From positions 1 through 22,611 of the forward strand of contig JAVBPQ010000052.1 of NCBI GenBank assembly GCA_031549525.1: a stretch of 22,611 nucleotides of DNA. The letters run 5' to 3'. The DNA comes from WQUF01 sp031549525. GTDB lineage: Bacteria; Bacillota; Clostridia; Clostridiales; Clostridiaceae. The stretch's first letter is position 1, and every line of letters begins with the position of its first letter. Below are positions 8,410 through 16,173 of the stretch, in pieces. The notes beneath the pieces were generated by a model. That model was not told the DNA's origin and searched no databases. It saw only the letters and a program-made list of their open reading frames with translations. The translations under genes were made by a program, and so were the position numbers.

Positions 8410-9552
8410 TTATTTAACACCCATCCAAGCTGAAATAACCATCTTTTGAACTTCGGAGGTTCCTTCATAGATTTCTGTGATCTTAGCATCACGCATCATC
8501 CTCTCAACAGGATACTCTCTTGTATATCCATATCCTCCAAAGAGCTGAACTGCACGGCGAGTTACATCGCTTGCTGTCTCTGATGCAAAGAGTTTTGCCA
8601 TTGCAGCCATATGACCATAAGGTTCTTTTGCATCCTTTGCACAAGCTGCTCTATAAACTAAAAGCCTTGCTGCATCAACTTTGGTTTGCATATCAGCAAG
8701 CTCAAATTGGGTATTTTGGAATTGAGATATCCTCTTTCCAAACTGCATTCTCTCTCCAGTATATTTAACTGCAGCATCTATGGCTCCCTGTGCTATTCCA
8801 AGAGCTTGAGCAGCAACACCAATTCTTCCTGAATCTAAAGTTTTCATGGCAATTTTAAATCCTTCTCCAATTTTTCCTAAGAGATTTTCCTTAGGTACCT
8901 TGCAATCTGTCAATATAACTTCAGCAGTTGCAGAAGCCCTTATTCCCATCTTTCTTTCTTTTTTACCTATTGAAAAACCTGGGAAGCTTTTTTCTACGAT
9001 AAATGCAGAAATTCCTTTTGTACCGAGGGATTTATCTGTCATTGCAAACACTACATATGTATCAGCATAACCGCTATTTGTTATAAATATCTTACTTCCA
9101 TTTAAGAGATAATGATCTTCTTTTTCTTCAGCTTTAGTCTGCTGACCTGCTGAATCTGTTCCTGCATTTGGTTCAGTTAAACAAAATGACCCAAGGGATT
9201 CTCCTGATGCAAGAGGAAGTAGATATTTTTGTTTTTGATCTTCAGTACCAAATTCATATATAGATCCGCAAGCTAAAGAAGTGTGAGCAGAAACTATGAT
9301 ACCAGTTGATGCACAAATCTTGGATAATTCCTCTATACATGTTGCATAGGACAAATAGTCCATATTGGACCCGCCATACTTTTCTGGGAAAGGAATACCT
9401 AAAAAGCCTTGATCTTTTAATTTCTTTACAATTTCAACAGGGAAACGCTCTTCTTCATCAATTTCACCAGCGATTGGTTTTAGTTCTTTTTCGGCAAAGT
9501 CTCTATACATCTTTTGTAAGTCCTTGTGATCTTCTGAAAAGTTAAAGTTCAT
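8410..9552 (-). CDS. Short-chain acyl-CoA dehydrogenase (butyryl-CoA dehydrogenase-like)
   Basis: A 380-residue FAD-dependent acyl-CoA dehydrogenase of typical full length. Seen: the FAD/substrate signature CLTEPNAGTDS and GSKIFITNSG, the AQALGIAQGA and ERMQFGKRI segments, the C-terminal signature VQLFGGYGYTREYPVERMMRDAKI written in families of this type, and the IYEGTSEVQ box whose Glu (about 363) is the expected catalytic base. In clostridia such enzymes reduce crotonyl-CoA or related enoyl-CoAs with electrons from an Etf, often by flavin-based bifurcation with NADH and ferredoxin. It is third in an etfB-etfA-acd operon, 24 nt after etfA, with AGGAG before its ATG. No crt, hbd or thl is in the window, so the natural substrate could be butyryl-CoA or another short acyl-CoA. 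Confidence 0.9.
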   Translation of the reverse strand: MNFNFSEDHKDLQKMYRDFAEKELKPIAGEIDEEERFPVEIVKKLKDQGFLGIPFPEKYGGSNMDYLSYATCIEELSKICASTGIIVSAHTSLACGSIYEFGTEDQKQKYLLPLASGESLGSFCLTEPNAGTDSAGQQTKAEEKEDHYLLNGSKIFITNSGYADTYVVFAMTDKSLGTKGISAFIVEKSFPGFSIGKKERKMGIRASATAEVILTDCKVPKENLLGKIGEGFKIAMKTLDSGRIGVAAQALGIAQGAIDAAVKYTGERMQFGKRISQFQNTQFELADMQTKVDAARLLVYRAACAKDAKEPYGHMAAMAKLFASETASDVTRRAVQLFGGYGYTREYPVERMMRDAKITEIYEGTSEVQKMVISAWMGVK

Positions 9553-9576
9553 GATAACATCTCCTTTAAAATTATT

Positions 9577-10587
9577 TTAAGAATTTTTTATTTTTCTTAT
9601 CTCTTTTGCAAGTGCAGGTACTACTTCAAATAAATCTCCTACGATTCCATAATCTGCTACATTAAATATAGGCGCATCCTTGTCTTTATTGATTGCAATT
9701 ATTATATCAGAGGAAGACATCCCAGCTAGGTGCTGTATTGCGCCTGAAATACCGCAGGCTACATAAATCTTAGGACCAACAGTTTTTCCTGTTTGCCCAA
9801 CTTGATGCATATGAGAAATCCACCCTGCATCAACTGCAGCTCTTGAAGATCCAACAGTGGCACCTAGTGCATCTGCTAAATCTCTTATCACAGCAAAATT
9901 TTCAGGTCCCCCTAAACCTCTTCCCCCTGAAACGATAAATTCAGCTTCTTCAAGGTTTACGCTTTCTCCACCTGCAGTCTGTACATATTCGATTAATTTC
10001 GTCCTTATATTTTCAAGAGGTGTCCCTATATCTTCATTAATCACATTTACAGACTTTTTATAATCAGGCTCTGCTTTTTTAAATACTCCTGACCTTACAG
10101 TACCAATTTGAGGTCTTGTATTTGAACAGAGTATGGTAGCCATGAGATTTCCTCCAAATGCAGGGCGAGTCCACGCTACATCACCTGTCTCATTGTCTAT
10201 ATCAAGACCTGTACAATCTGCTGTAAGGCCAGTTTTTAATCTGCATGAAACTCTAGGTCCTAAGTCTCTTCCATTATTTGTGGCTCCTATTAAGATAGTT
10301 GAAGGTTTATATTTTAAAGCTAAGTTTGACATAACATTTGCATAACCATCAGTACTGTAATCTAAATACTCGTCTTTTGATACATTTATGATTTCTTCAG
10401 CACCATAAGCCATTGCATCTTTTATGGCAATATCATTGTCTTTTCCAATGACTACAGCTATAACTTTTTCTTTCTTTATATCTGCAAGTTTTTTACCCTG
10501 ATCTAAAAGCTCAAGGCTTACATTTCTGGGCTTACCATGAATAGTTTCTATAAATACCCATACATTTTTATACTCTTTAATATTCAT
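9577..10587 (-). CDS. etfA: Electron transfer flavoprotein alpha subunit
   Basis: A 336-residue EtfA. The C-terminal FAD-binding domain is clear: GGRGLGGPENF, then GSSRAAVDAGW, HQVGQTGKTVGP, and IYVACGISGAIQHLAGM, followed by NKDKDAPIFNVADYGIVGD. The N-terminal domain is the usual alpha/beta Etf fold; there is no added ferredoxin-like domain of the kind found in some EtfA proteins. The start at 10587 is chosen because GAGGAG lies 7 nt upstream; an in-frame ATG at 10602 would place this site inside the gene and overlap etfB. It forms a heterodimer with EtfB and passes electrons to the acyl-CoA dehydrogenase encoded next. Confidence 0.95.
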   Translation of the reverse strand: MNIKEYKNVWVFIETIHGKPRNVSLELLDQGKKLADIKKEKVIAVVIGKDNDIAIKDAMAYGAEEIINVSKDEYLDYSTDGYANVMSNLALKYKPSTILIGATNNGRDLGPRVSCRLKTGLTADCTGLDIDNETGDVAWTRPAFGGNLMATILCSNTRPQIGTVRSGVFKKAEPDYKKSVNVINEDIGTPLENIRTKLIEYVQTAGGESVNLEEAEFIVSGGRGLGGPENFAVIRDLADALGATVGSSRAAVDAGWISHMHQVGQTGKTVGPKIYVACGISGAIQHLAGMSSSDIIIAINKDKDAPIFNVADYGIVGDLFEVVPALAKEIRKIKNS

Positions 10588-10598
10588 AAAATTACTCC

Positions 10599-11387
10599 TC
10601 ATATAAGTCTTGCATCAGATAATAATTGAGCGAGTTTAAAAGCTGATTCTCTAGCAGTTTCTTCTTCAATTTTGATGCCAGATTCTTTCTTTTTAGGCGT
10701 AAATGTTTTCTTAACTTTGGTAGGTGATCCTTTAAGACCTATTTTTGTAATATCAATATCACTTAGGTCAGAAGATGTTATGGTTTCAATAACTGCTCTA
10801 TTTGCTGCCATCTTACTTCTTATGGAGGGAGATCTTGGTTCATTGATGGCTTTAACTACTGTACAAACTACAGGTAATTTTGCCTCAATCAATTCATAAC
10901 CTTCATCATTTTCTCTATGAACTATTATGATATCATCTTTTATTTCGATTTTAGAGATAAAGGTTAGCTGAGCTATTCCAAGATGTTCTGCAATTTCTGG
11001 CCCAACTTGTCCAGTATCTCCATCTATAGCTTGTTTTCCACATAAGATTAGATCAAAATTTCCAAGTTTTTCAATGGCAGTTGCTAGTATGTAACTTGTA
11101 GCCAGTGTATCAGATCCTCCAAACAATCTATCGCTAATCAATATAGCTTTATCTGCACCAACAGAGAGACACTCTTTTAGCGCAGCTTTAGCTTGCTCAG
11201 GACCCATGCTGATAACTGTGACATGTCCTCCATAGGCTTCTTTTAGTTGGACAGCAGCTTCAAGTGCATTTGCATCAAATGGATTTACAATGCTTGGTAC
11301 TCCAGTTCGAATAAGAGTATTTGTAACTGAATCAATTTTAATTTCTGATGTATCTGGTACTTGTTTGACACAAACCAATATTTCCAT
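10599..11387 (-). CDS. etfB: Electron transfer flavoprotein beta subunit
   Basis: A 262-residue EtfB, first gene of the operon. Visible family motifs are the N-terminal ILVCVKQVPDT, NPFDANALEAA, the CGKQAIDGDTGQVGPEIAEHLG segment that lines the nucleotide or second-FAD site, and the C-terminal segment rich in KKTFTPKKK. EtfB binds AMP in ordinary Etfs and a bifurcating FAD in anaerobic EtfAB; clostridial context with an acyl-CoA dehydrogenase favours the bifurcating kind, but that is inference. The ATG follows AAGGAAG. The stop lies 11 nt before the etfA start, with the etfA ribosome binding site overlapping the etfB end, so synthesis is likely coupled. Confidence 0.95.
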   Translation of the reverse strand: MEILVCVKQVPDTSEIKIDSVTNTLIRTGVPSIVNPFDANALEAAVQLKEAYGGHVTVISMGPEQAKAALKECLSVGADKAILISDRLFGGSDTLATSYILATAIEKLGNFDLILCGKQAIDGDTGQVGPEIAEHLGIAQLTFISKIEIKDDIIIVHRENDEGYELIEAKLPVVCTVVKAINEPRSPSIRSKMAANRAVIETITSSDLSDIDITKIGLKGSPTKVKKTFTPKKKESGIKIEEETARESAFKLAQLLSDARLI

Positions 11388-11431
11388 AGAACACTTCCTT
11401 TGTTTTTGTAATACATCATTCCATATACCCT

Positions 11432-11460
11432 ATTGTAAAGAAGGCAGAATAAATTGTCAA
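11432..11460 (-). promoter_or_regulatory. Sigma-A promoter of etfB-etfA-acd
   Basis: On the minus strand TTGACA (11460-11455), a 17-nt spacer and TACAAT (11437-11432) form a near-consensus housekeeping promoter ending 45 nt upstream of the etfB start. Strong expression is expected. Confidence 0.85.
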
Positions 11461-11508
11461 ATACATAAACATGCAAATTGGTATATAATTTAAATAGTAC
11501 TTTAACCA

Positions 11509-11538
11509 TTGTAAAAACGGTATAAAATATTATATAAT
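11509..11538 (+). promoter_or_regulatory. Probable sigma-A promoter of the ABC transporter operon
   Basis: TTGTAA (11509-11514), 18 nt, TATAAT (11533-11538), ending 28 nt before the ABC ATPase ATG, which has an AAGGAGGT site. It is divergent from the etf promoter about 50 bp away. Confidence 0.6.
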
Positions 11539-11566
11539 AAGTTTATAATGATAAGGAGGTAATCTT

Positions 11567-12304
11567 ATGGTTGAGATAAAAAATGTGACAAAGAGTTACG
11601 ATAGAGGAATCAAAGCTGTAGATGATTTAAGCTTAGAAATAAGAAAAGGAGAAATATTTGGATTTTTAGGACCAAATGGTGCAGGAAAGACAACTACCAT
11701 TAAGATGATAACTGGTATTACAAATGCAGATAATGGAGAAATACTTATAGATGGAGTTAATATTAAAACGGATCCTTTAGCTGCTAAGAGAAAATTTGGA
11801 TATGTTCCAGATAATCCTGATATGTTTTTAAGGCTTAGAGGAATAGAATATTTGAATTTTATGGCAGAAATATATAATGTACCTGAAGGCGAGAGAAGAA
11901 AGAGAATTGAAGATTTAACAGCAAGATTTGAGATGGAAGGAGCGCTTTCTAGCAATATACAGAGCTATTCTCATGGTATGAGACAAAAGATAGTATTAAT
12001 AGGAGTTTTGATTCATAAGCCTTCCAATTGGATTTTAGATGAACCTATGACTGGTCTTGATCCTAAATCTTCACATCTCTTAAAACAGATGATGAAAGAG
12101 CATACTGCTGAAGGAAATTCAGTTTTTTTCTCAACTCATGTTTTAGAAGTTGCTGAAAAGTTATGTGATAGGGTTGGCATCATAAATAAAGGAAGACTTT
12201 TATTTTGTGGAACTTATGAAGAAATAAAGGTTAAATTTAATGAAGAAGCTTCTTTAGAGAATATCTTCTTAGAACTAACTCAAAGCGAGGGTGAAAACAA
12301 ATGA
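11567..12304 (+). CDS. ABC-2 type exporter ATP-binding protein
   Basis: A 245-residue single nucleotide-binding domain. Walker A is GPNGAGKTT (35-43), the signature loop is the variant SYSHGMRQK common in ABC-2 type exporters, Walker B is WILDEPMTGLDP, and the switch His is in FFSTHVLE. The ATG at 11567 follows AAGGAGGT. The stop overlaps the permease start by 4 nt (ATGA), so the two are coupled. It hydrolyses ATP on the inner face to drive the 561-residue permease. The substrate is unknown; relatives export drugs, lantibiotics or lipids. It lies downstream of a divergent promoter shared with metabolic genes, which gives no hint. Confidence 0.92.
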   Translation: MVEIKNVTKSYDRGIKAVDDLSLEIRKGEIFGFLGPNGAGKTTTIKMITGITNADNGEILIDGVNIKTDPLAAKRKFGYVPDNPDMFLRLRGIEYLNFMAEIYNVPEGERRKRIEDLTARFEMEGALSSNIQSYSHGMRQKIVLIGVLIHKPSNWILDEPMTGLDPKSSHLLKQMMKEHTAEGNSVFFSTHVLEVAEKLCDRVGIINKGRLLFCGTYEEIKVKFNEEASLENIFLELTQSEGENK

Positions 12305-13986
12305 AAAAGATGTTCATGTTAGTAAATGCACTTATGAAGAACGCTCAAAGTGCATCTTTTGCAACAAAAAGAAGAGGGACAAAGTCCAAGAATTCAGTAG
12401 GTATGATAATTTTATATATATTTTTATTGCTTTACTTTGGAGCTATTTCTATATTTATTACTGTGGGTTTAAATAGCTCTTTAGAACCCATTAATCAACA
12501 AGGCATTATAATAAGTATGATACTTGTGCTTGTAACGCTTCTTACATTATTTTTTTCCATATTTAGCTGTATAAATGTTTATTATTTATCTTCAGATATT
12601 GAGTATCTCCTTCCTCTGCCCCTTAGACCACATGAGATACTCCTTGCAAAATTTATTGTGCTTACCATATATACTTATATATTTGAATTTGCACTTGCGC
12701 TTCCATCCTTTGTTACCTATGGTATTATGAATAATGAGAGTGTTTTATTTTATTTATATTCCTTAATAATTTTGATATTTCTTCCTGTGATACCTCTTAT
12801 AATTGCTTCATTGATAGTCATGGTATTAATGAGCTTTATAAACTTAACAAAGCACAGGGATAAATTTGTCTTTGTAATAAGTGCCCTTGGTATAGTATTT
12901 GCTGTACTTATCAACGTACTTTCATCAAGGATGATTCCTCAAGGCGAACAGGATGCTATGATATTGCTTCAAACAGTAAATGCTTTAGCAATAAATTTTG
13001 GAAGAGCATTTCCTTTTATAATTCCTGCAATAAGCTGCCTAGTAAATGCTTTAAGTGTTCGAGCAATTTTAAATTTTATCTTTTACATTGTTATAAATAT
13101 AGCAGCCATTGGTTTGTTTTCTTTAATTGGCAATAGTATTTATTTTAAAGGAGCTTTAGGCTCTAAGGAATCCTCATCAAAGAAGAAAATGCTTACAGAT
13201 AAAGAGATATCAAAGGAAGTAGCAAGCAGGGGGCAATTATTTTCTTTTATCTTAAAAGAGTGGAGGCTTTTATATAGAAATCCTACTTATTTATTTCAAT
13301 GCGTAATGCCAACATTTATATTTCCAGTCTTATTCTTTGTGCTTTTTAAATTTAATAAGCAATATGAACAACTTTTTGACTATATAGCAAGAGTGGAAGG
13401 TATGTTTAGCAATCCTTTTGTCTTTACAATACTAGTTTGTATACTCACATTTTTCTTAATAGGGAACACAACATCAGGATCTGCTATATCAAGAGACGGA
13501 AGCTATGCAACGGTTTCTAAGTATTTGCCTATGGATTTTTATAAGCAATTTATAGGTAAGATATTTTTAGGATGTGTATTTTCTATTGTAGAAGTTGTAT
13601 TTACTATGATAGTATTTGCATCTCCTTTAAAATTAACTATATCAAATGTAATTTTTATAATAGTCATAATATCAATAATAGGAATTGTGCACAATTATCT
13701 CATGTTTATAGTTGATTTAAAAAGACCAAAGTTAGTATGGGATAGTGAAATTTCTGTTGTTAAGAATAATTTGAACATTTTTATAGATATGATATTTTTA
13801 TTTGTGAACATGTTAATAGTCTTTCTAATAGGACTTTTATTAAATAAAGTTTTATCTTTTTTAAATCCCAACACTGCATATGTAGTGACTGCATTAGTCC
13901 TTATAGTTATCCATGTTTTAGCATGGTTTGTATTAGATTTATATGTTAAGAGAAATAAAATTGAATTATTTTCCAAAATAGAGTAA
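12301..13986 (+). CDS. ABC-2 type exporter permease, large form
   Basis: A 561-residue polytopic membrane protein with about a dozen hydrophobic segments, in two clusters (about residues 35-285 and 335-555) separated by a charged loop (KESSSKKKMLTDKEIS, about 284-300). This is roughly double the length of a simple ABC-2 permease, so one polypeptide could supply the whole membrane domain. Segments such as DIEYLLPLPLRPHEILLAKF and SKYLPMDFYKQFIGKIF contain the paired 'LPL/LPM... AKF/GKI' pattern often seen in large putative ABC-2 permeases with unknown cargo. ATG 12301 overlaps the ATPase stop; GAGGGTGA lies upstream. A terminator follows, so this is a two-gene operon. Confidence 0.85.
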   Translation: MKKMFMLVNALMKNAQSASFATKRRGTKSKNSVGMIILYIFLLLYFGAISIFITVGLNSSLEPINQQGIIISMILVLVTLLTLFFSIFSCINVYYLSSDIEYLLPLPLRPHEILLAKFIVLTIYTYIFEFALALPSFVTYGIMNNESVLFYLYSLIILIFLPVIPLIIASLIVMVLMSFINLTKHRDKFVFVISALGIVFAVLINVLSSRMIPQGEQDAMILLQTVNALAINFGRAFPFIIPAISCLVNALSVRAILNFIFYIVINIAAIGLFSLIGNSIYFKGALGSKESSSKKKMLTDKEISKEVASRGQLFSFILKEWRLLYRNPTYLFQCVMPTFIFPVLFFVLFKFNKQYEQLFDYIARVEGMFSNPFVFTILVCILTFFLIGNTTSGSAISRDGSYATVSKYLPMDFYKQFIGKIFLGCVFSIVEVVFTMIVFASPLKLTISNVIFIIVIISIIGIVHNYLMFIVDLKRPKLVWDSEISVVKNNLNIFIDMIFLFVNMLIVFLIGLLLNKVLSFLNPNTAYVVTALVLIVIHVLAWFVLDLYVKRNKIELFSKIE

Positions 13987-13996
13987 GAAACGTCGT

Positions 13997-14026
13997 AACA
14001 GCCTTTTTTAAGGCTGTTGTTTTTTT
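13997..14026 (+). terminator. Rho-independent terminator after the ABC permease
   Basis: AACAGCCTT (13997-14005), a TTTT loop, AAGGCTGTT (14010-14018), then G and seven Ts; it begins 11 nt after the permease stop. Confidence 0.9.
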
Positions 14027-14066
14027 ATGCTAATTTTGACTGGTTATAGAATTTGCTGATAAAAAT

Positions 14067-14075
14067 TGATATAAT
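14067..14075 (+). promoter_or_regulatory. Extended -10 promoter of the CAP-domain gene
   Basis: TGA-TATAAT (extended -10 TGn plus consensus -10) lies 35 nt before the ATG; the -35 region 17 nt upstream is poor, as allowed for extended -10 promoters. Confidence 0.5.
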
Positions 14076-14110
14076 AGTGTAAATTTGAGTATAAACCTTA
14101 GGGGGTTAAA

Positions 14111-15442
14111 ATGGAAAGAGGAAAGAGGACACTAAATGTTACAGTTGCAAAACTTATGATGTTTTTGATGTTTTTAAACGTTTTGACAGGAATGACTATT
14201 AAAGTAGATGCAAAAAGTAGTGCGAAAAATGCCGTTATAGTAGCTAAAGATAGCTCAATAAAAGTAGGATACGCTTTTGATAAAATGGAGAATATTAAAG
14301 CTGTTGATAATGGGGGAAAGGGAAAAGATATAACTGAATTAATTGAGATTGAAGGGGAAGTGAATATTGAAAAGGTAGGAAAATATACTTTGACCTATAG
14401 CGTTACTGGTGAAAATGGATCTACGGTCTTAAAGCAAGTAATTATTACTGTAGAAGATAGAAATAAAAATGCAAAAAATGCTGTTATAGATGCAAAAGAT
14501 ATAACTTTGAAGATAGGCGATAGTTTTGATAAAATGACAAATATAAAAGCTGTAGATGATGGAGGAAATGGAGCAAATTTAACTAAATTCATCATAGTTG
14601 ATGGTGAAATAAATACAAAAAAAGCAGGGAAATACTCTGTTACATATAAAGTTACAGGTGAAAATGGGATAGAGATTGTTAAACCTATAGTTATAACTAT
14701 AGTAACTTCAAAGAGCGGTTTAGAAGATGCTATTATAGAAGCAGAGAATATAGTAATAAAACTTAAAGATAAGTTTGATAAGCTTGCAGATGTAAAAGCT
14801 GTTGATAATGGAGGAAATGGGAAGGATTTAACAAAATCTCTTAGTATTAAAGGTACTGTTGATACAAGTAAAGAAGGAGAATATAAACTTACCTATAGTG
14901 TTAAAGGTGAAAATGGTATTAAAGTTTCAAAGGACATCATTATAACAGTTGGAGATGATATTTCAGATAACAATACTGATGGGACAGATAAAACTAGCAA
15001 AACTAATAAGACAAATAAAACCAGTAAAACTAATAAGACTGATAAGACACAAAAAAGTGATGATTTATCCTTTATAAAAAAGGTTATTGAATTATGCAAT
15101 GCTGAGAGAAAAAAATTTAAATTAAGACCTCTTGTTGAAGATTCTAAGCTTTCAATTGTAGCTAAGATGAAATCTCAAGATATGATAAACAAAGATTATT
15201 TTGGTCATATATCTCCAACCTATGGAGATCCATTTAAAATGTTAAGGGATAATAAAGTAAGTTTTTTATATGCAGGGGAAAATTTAGCAGAGGGACAAAA
15301 AACACCAGAGCGTGTAGTAAAAGAATGGATGGAATCACCAGGGCATAAAGCCAATATTTTAAATGGAAATTATACAAAAATAGGGGTTGGCTATGTAAAA
15401 AGTAAAAAGGGGACAACTTATTGGACGCAATTATTTACTTAA
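14111..15442 (+). CDS. Secreted CAP/SCP-domain protein with three Ig-like repeats
   Basis: A 443-residue secreted protein. Residues 1-34 form a signal peptide (charged MERGKR, hydrophobic core, VDA before the likely cleavage). Three repeats of 83 residues follow (about 40-122, 123-205, 206-283), each with AKD, FDKM, KAVDNGG, KAGKYSVTY and TGENG elements, typical of bacterial Ig-like surface domains. Residues 294-315 are a Thr-x-Lys repeat linker, probably flexible and wall-binding. The C-terminal 123 residues are a CAP domain (YkwD-like): GHISPTYGD (His366), YAGENLA (Glu390), SPGHKANILN (His412) and YWTQLFT. ATG follows TTAGGGGGT. Extracellular CAP proteins are common in Firmicutes, often sporulation- or wall-related; its activity is unknown. 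It has its own promoter and terminator. Confidence 0.88.
   Translation: MERGKRTLNVTVAKLMMFLMFLNVLTGMTIKVDAKSSAKNAVIVAKDSSIKVGYAFDKMENIKAVDNGGKGKDITELIEIEGEVNIEKVGKYTLTYSVTGENGSTVLKQVIITVEDRNKNAKNAVIDAKDITLKIGDSFDKMTNIKAVDDGGNGANLTKFIIVDGEINTKKAGKYSVTYKVTGENGIEIVKPIVITIVTSKSGLEDAIIEAENIVIKLKDKFDKLADVKAVDNGGNGKDLTKSLSIKGTVDTSKEGEYKLTYSVKGENGIKVSKDIIITVGDDISDNNTDGTDKTSKTNKTNKTSKTNKTDKTQKSDDLSFIKKVIELCNAERKKFKLRPLVEDSKLSIVAKMKSQDMINKDYFGHISPTYGDPFKMLRDNKVSFLYAGENLAEGQKTPERVVKEWMESPGHKANILNGNYTKIGVGYVKSKKGTTYWTQLFT
14228..14953 (+). repeat. Three 249-bp (83-codon) in-frame repeats encoding Ig-like domains
   Basis: Starting at the codons for NAV/NAV/DAI (14228, 14477, 14726), the same pattern recurs at an exact 83-codon period. 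The copies are diverged at DNA level but share the FDK, KAVD-GG and TGENG/KGENG codons, so the duplication is old rather than recent. Confidence 0.85.
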
Positions 15443-15517
15443 TAGAAAATTATTGTTTGGAAAAAATTGCACATAAAACAGCTTACCTTAAAGTTGTTAA
15501 ATAACAAATTTATATTT

Positions 15518-15550
15518 CCTTCTTAGGCAAAAGTCTAAGGAGGGTTTTTT
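15518..15550 (+). terminator. Rho-independent terminator after the CAP-domain gene
   Basis: CCTTCTTAG (15518-15526), 8-nt loop, CTAAGGAGG (15535-15543) with one G-T pair, then G and six Ts. Confidence 0.85.
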
Positions 15551-15555
15551 AAACC

Positions 15556-15586
15556 TTGACAGGTATGTTATGTTACAGAGTATAAT
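15556..15586 (+). promoter_or_regulatory. Probable promoter of the flavodoxin-maturase operon
   Basis: Consensus TTGACA (15556-15561) and TATAAT (15581-15586), with an unusually long 19-nt spacer, 49 nt before the flavodoxin ATG and directly after the preceding terminator. Confidence 0.6.
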
Positions 15587-15635
15587 GAAGAAAAGTAAAC
15601 ATAAAATACATAAGTAAGATTTTAGAGGAACTAGA

Positions 15636-16109
15636 ATGAGTAAAATATTAATTGTATATTACTCGTATTCCGATACAACAAAGAGTTTAGCAGAAGATAT
15701 AGCAATTATTACAGGTGGAGATATCAGAGAGTTAATACCAGAAAAGCCTTATTCATTTACCTACAATGGCGCAACAAAAGAAGTAAGAAGTGAAATTGAA
15801 AGGGGATACTGTCCTAAATTGCTGTCTGGAAATGAGCCAATTAATGATTATGAGTATATTTTTATAGGAACGCCTAATTGGTTCAAGTCTTTTGCACCGC
15901 CAATATTGAGCTTTTTGCGCGGCGTTGATTTGAATGGGAAAACGATTATTCCGTTTTGCACACATGGGGGTGGTGGGTTTGGGCAAATAAAAATTAATAT
16001 ATCCAAGGAATGCCCTAACTCTAGGTTATTATCAGGGTTGGCTGTAACAAATGATTTTGATGATAAGCAAGTTAAAGGTTGGATTGATAAAATTAAGATT
16101 TTAGAGTAA
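15636..16109 (+). CDS. Flavodoxin-family protein
   Basis: A 157-residue flavodoxin-like protein. The N terminus ILIVYYSYSDTTKSLAE is the phosphate-binding loop for FMN (the YSxSDTT pattern), EYIFIGTPNWFKSFAPP is the first isoalloxazine loop, and FCTHGGGGFG is the second. It is the type found as short-chain electron carrier or NAD(P)H-linked reductase in the cytoplasm. ATG 15636 is preceded by AGAGGAA. It lies 64 nt upstream of the radical SAM gene on the same strand with no terminator between, so it may supply electrons to that enzyme's iron-sulfur clusters; this is inference. A general stress or housekeeping role cannot be excluded. Confidence 0.85.
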   Translation: MSKILIVYYSYSDTTKSLAEDIAIITGGDIRELIPEKPYSFTYNGATKEVRSEIERGYCPKLLSGNEPINDYEYIFIGTPNWFKSFAPPILSFLRGVDLNGKTIIPFCTHGGGGFGQIKINISKECPNSRLLSGLAVTNDFDDKQVKGWIDKIKILE

Positions 16110-16173
16110 ATTAAGTTTTAAGTCCCAATTCTAATGAGAGGATTCAAATATTTGATTTTATTAGGTGATTTTT

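Noticed and set aside
10588..10602. Upstream ATG (10602) for etfA
   Set aside because: The GAGGAG ribosome binding site would lie inside the coding sequence; ATG 10587 has ideal spacing and gives the usual EtfA N terminus.
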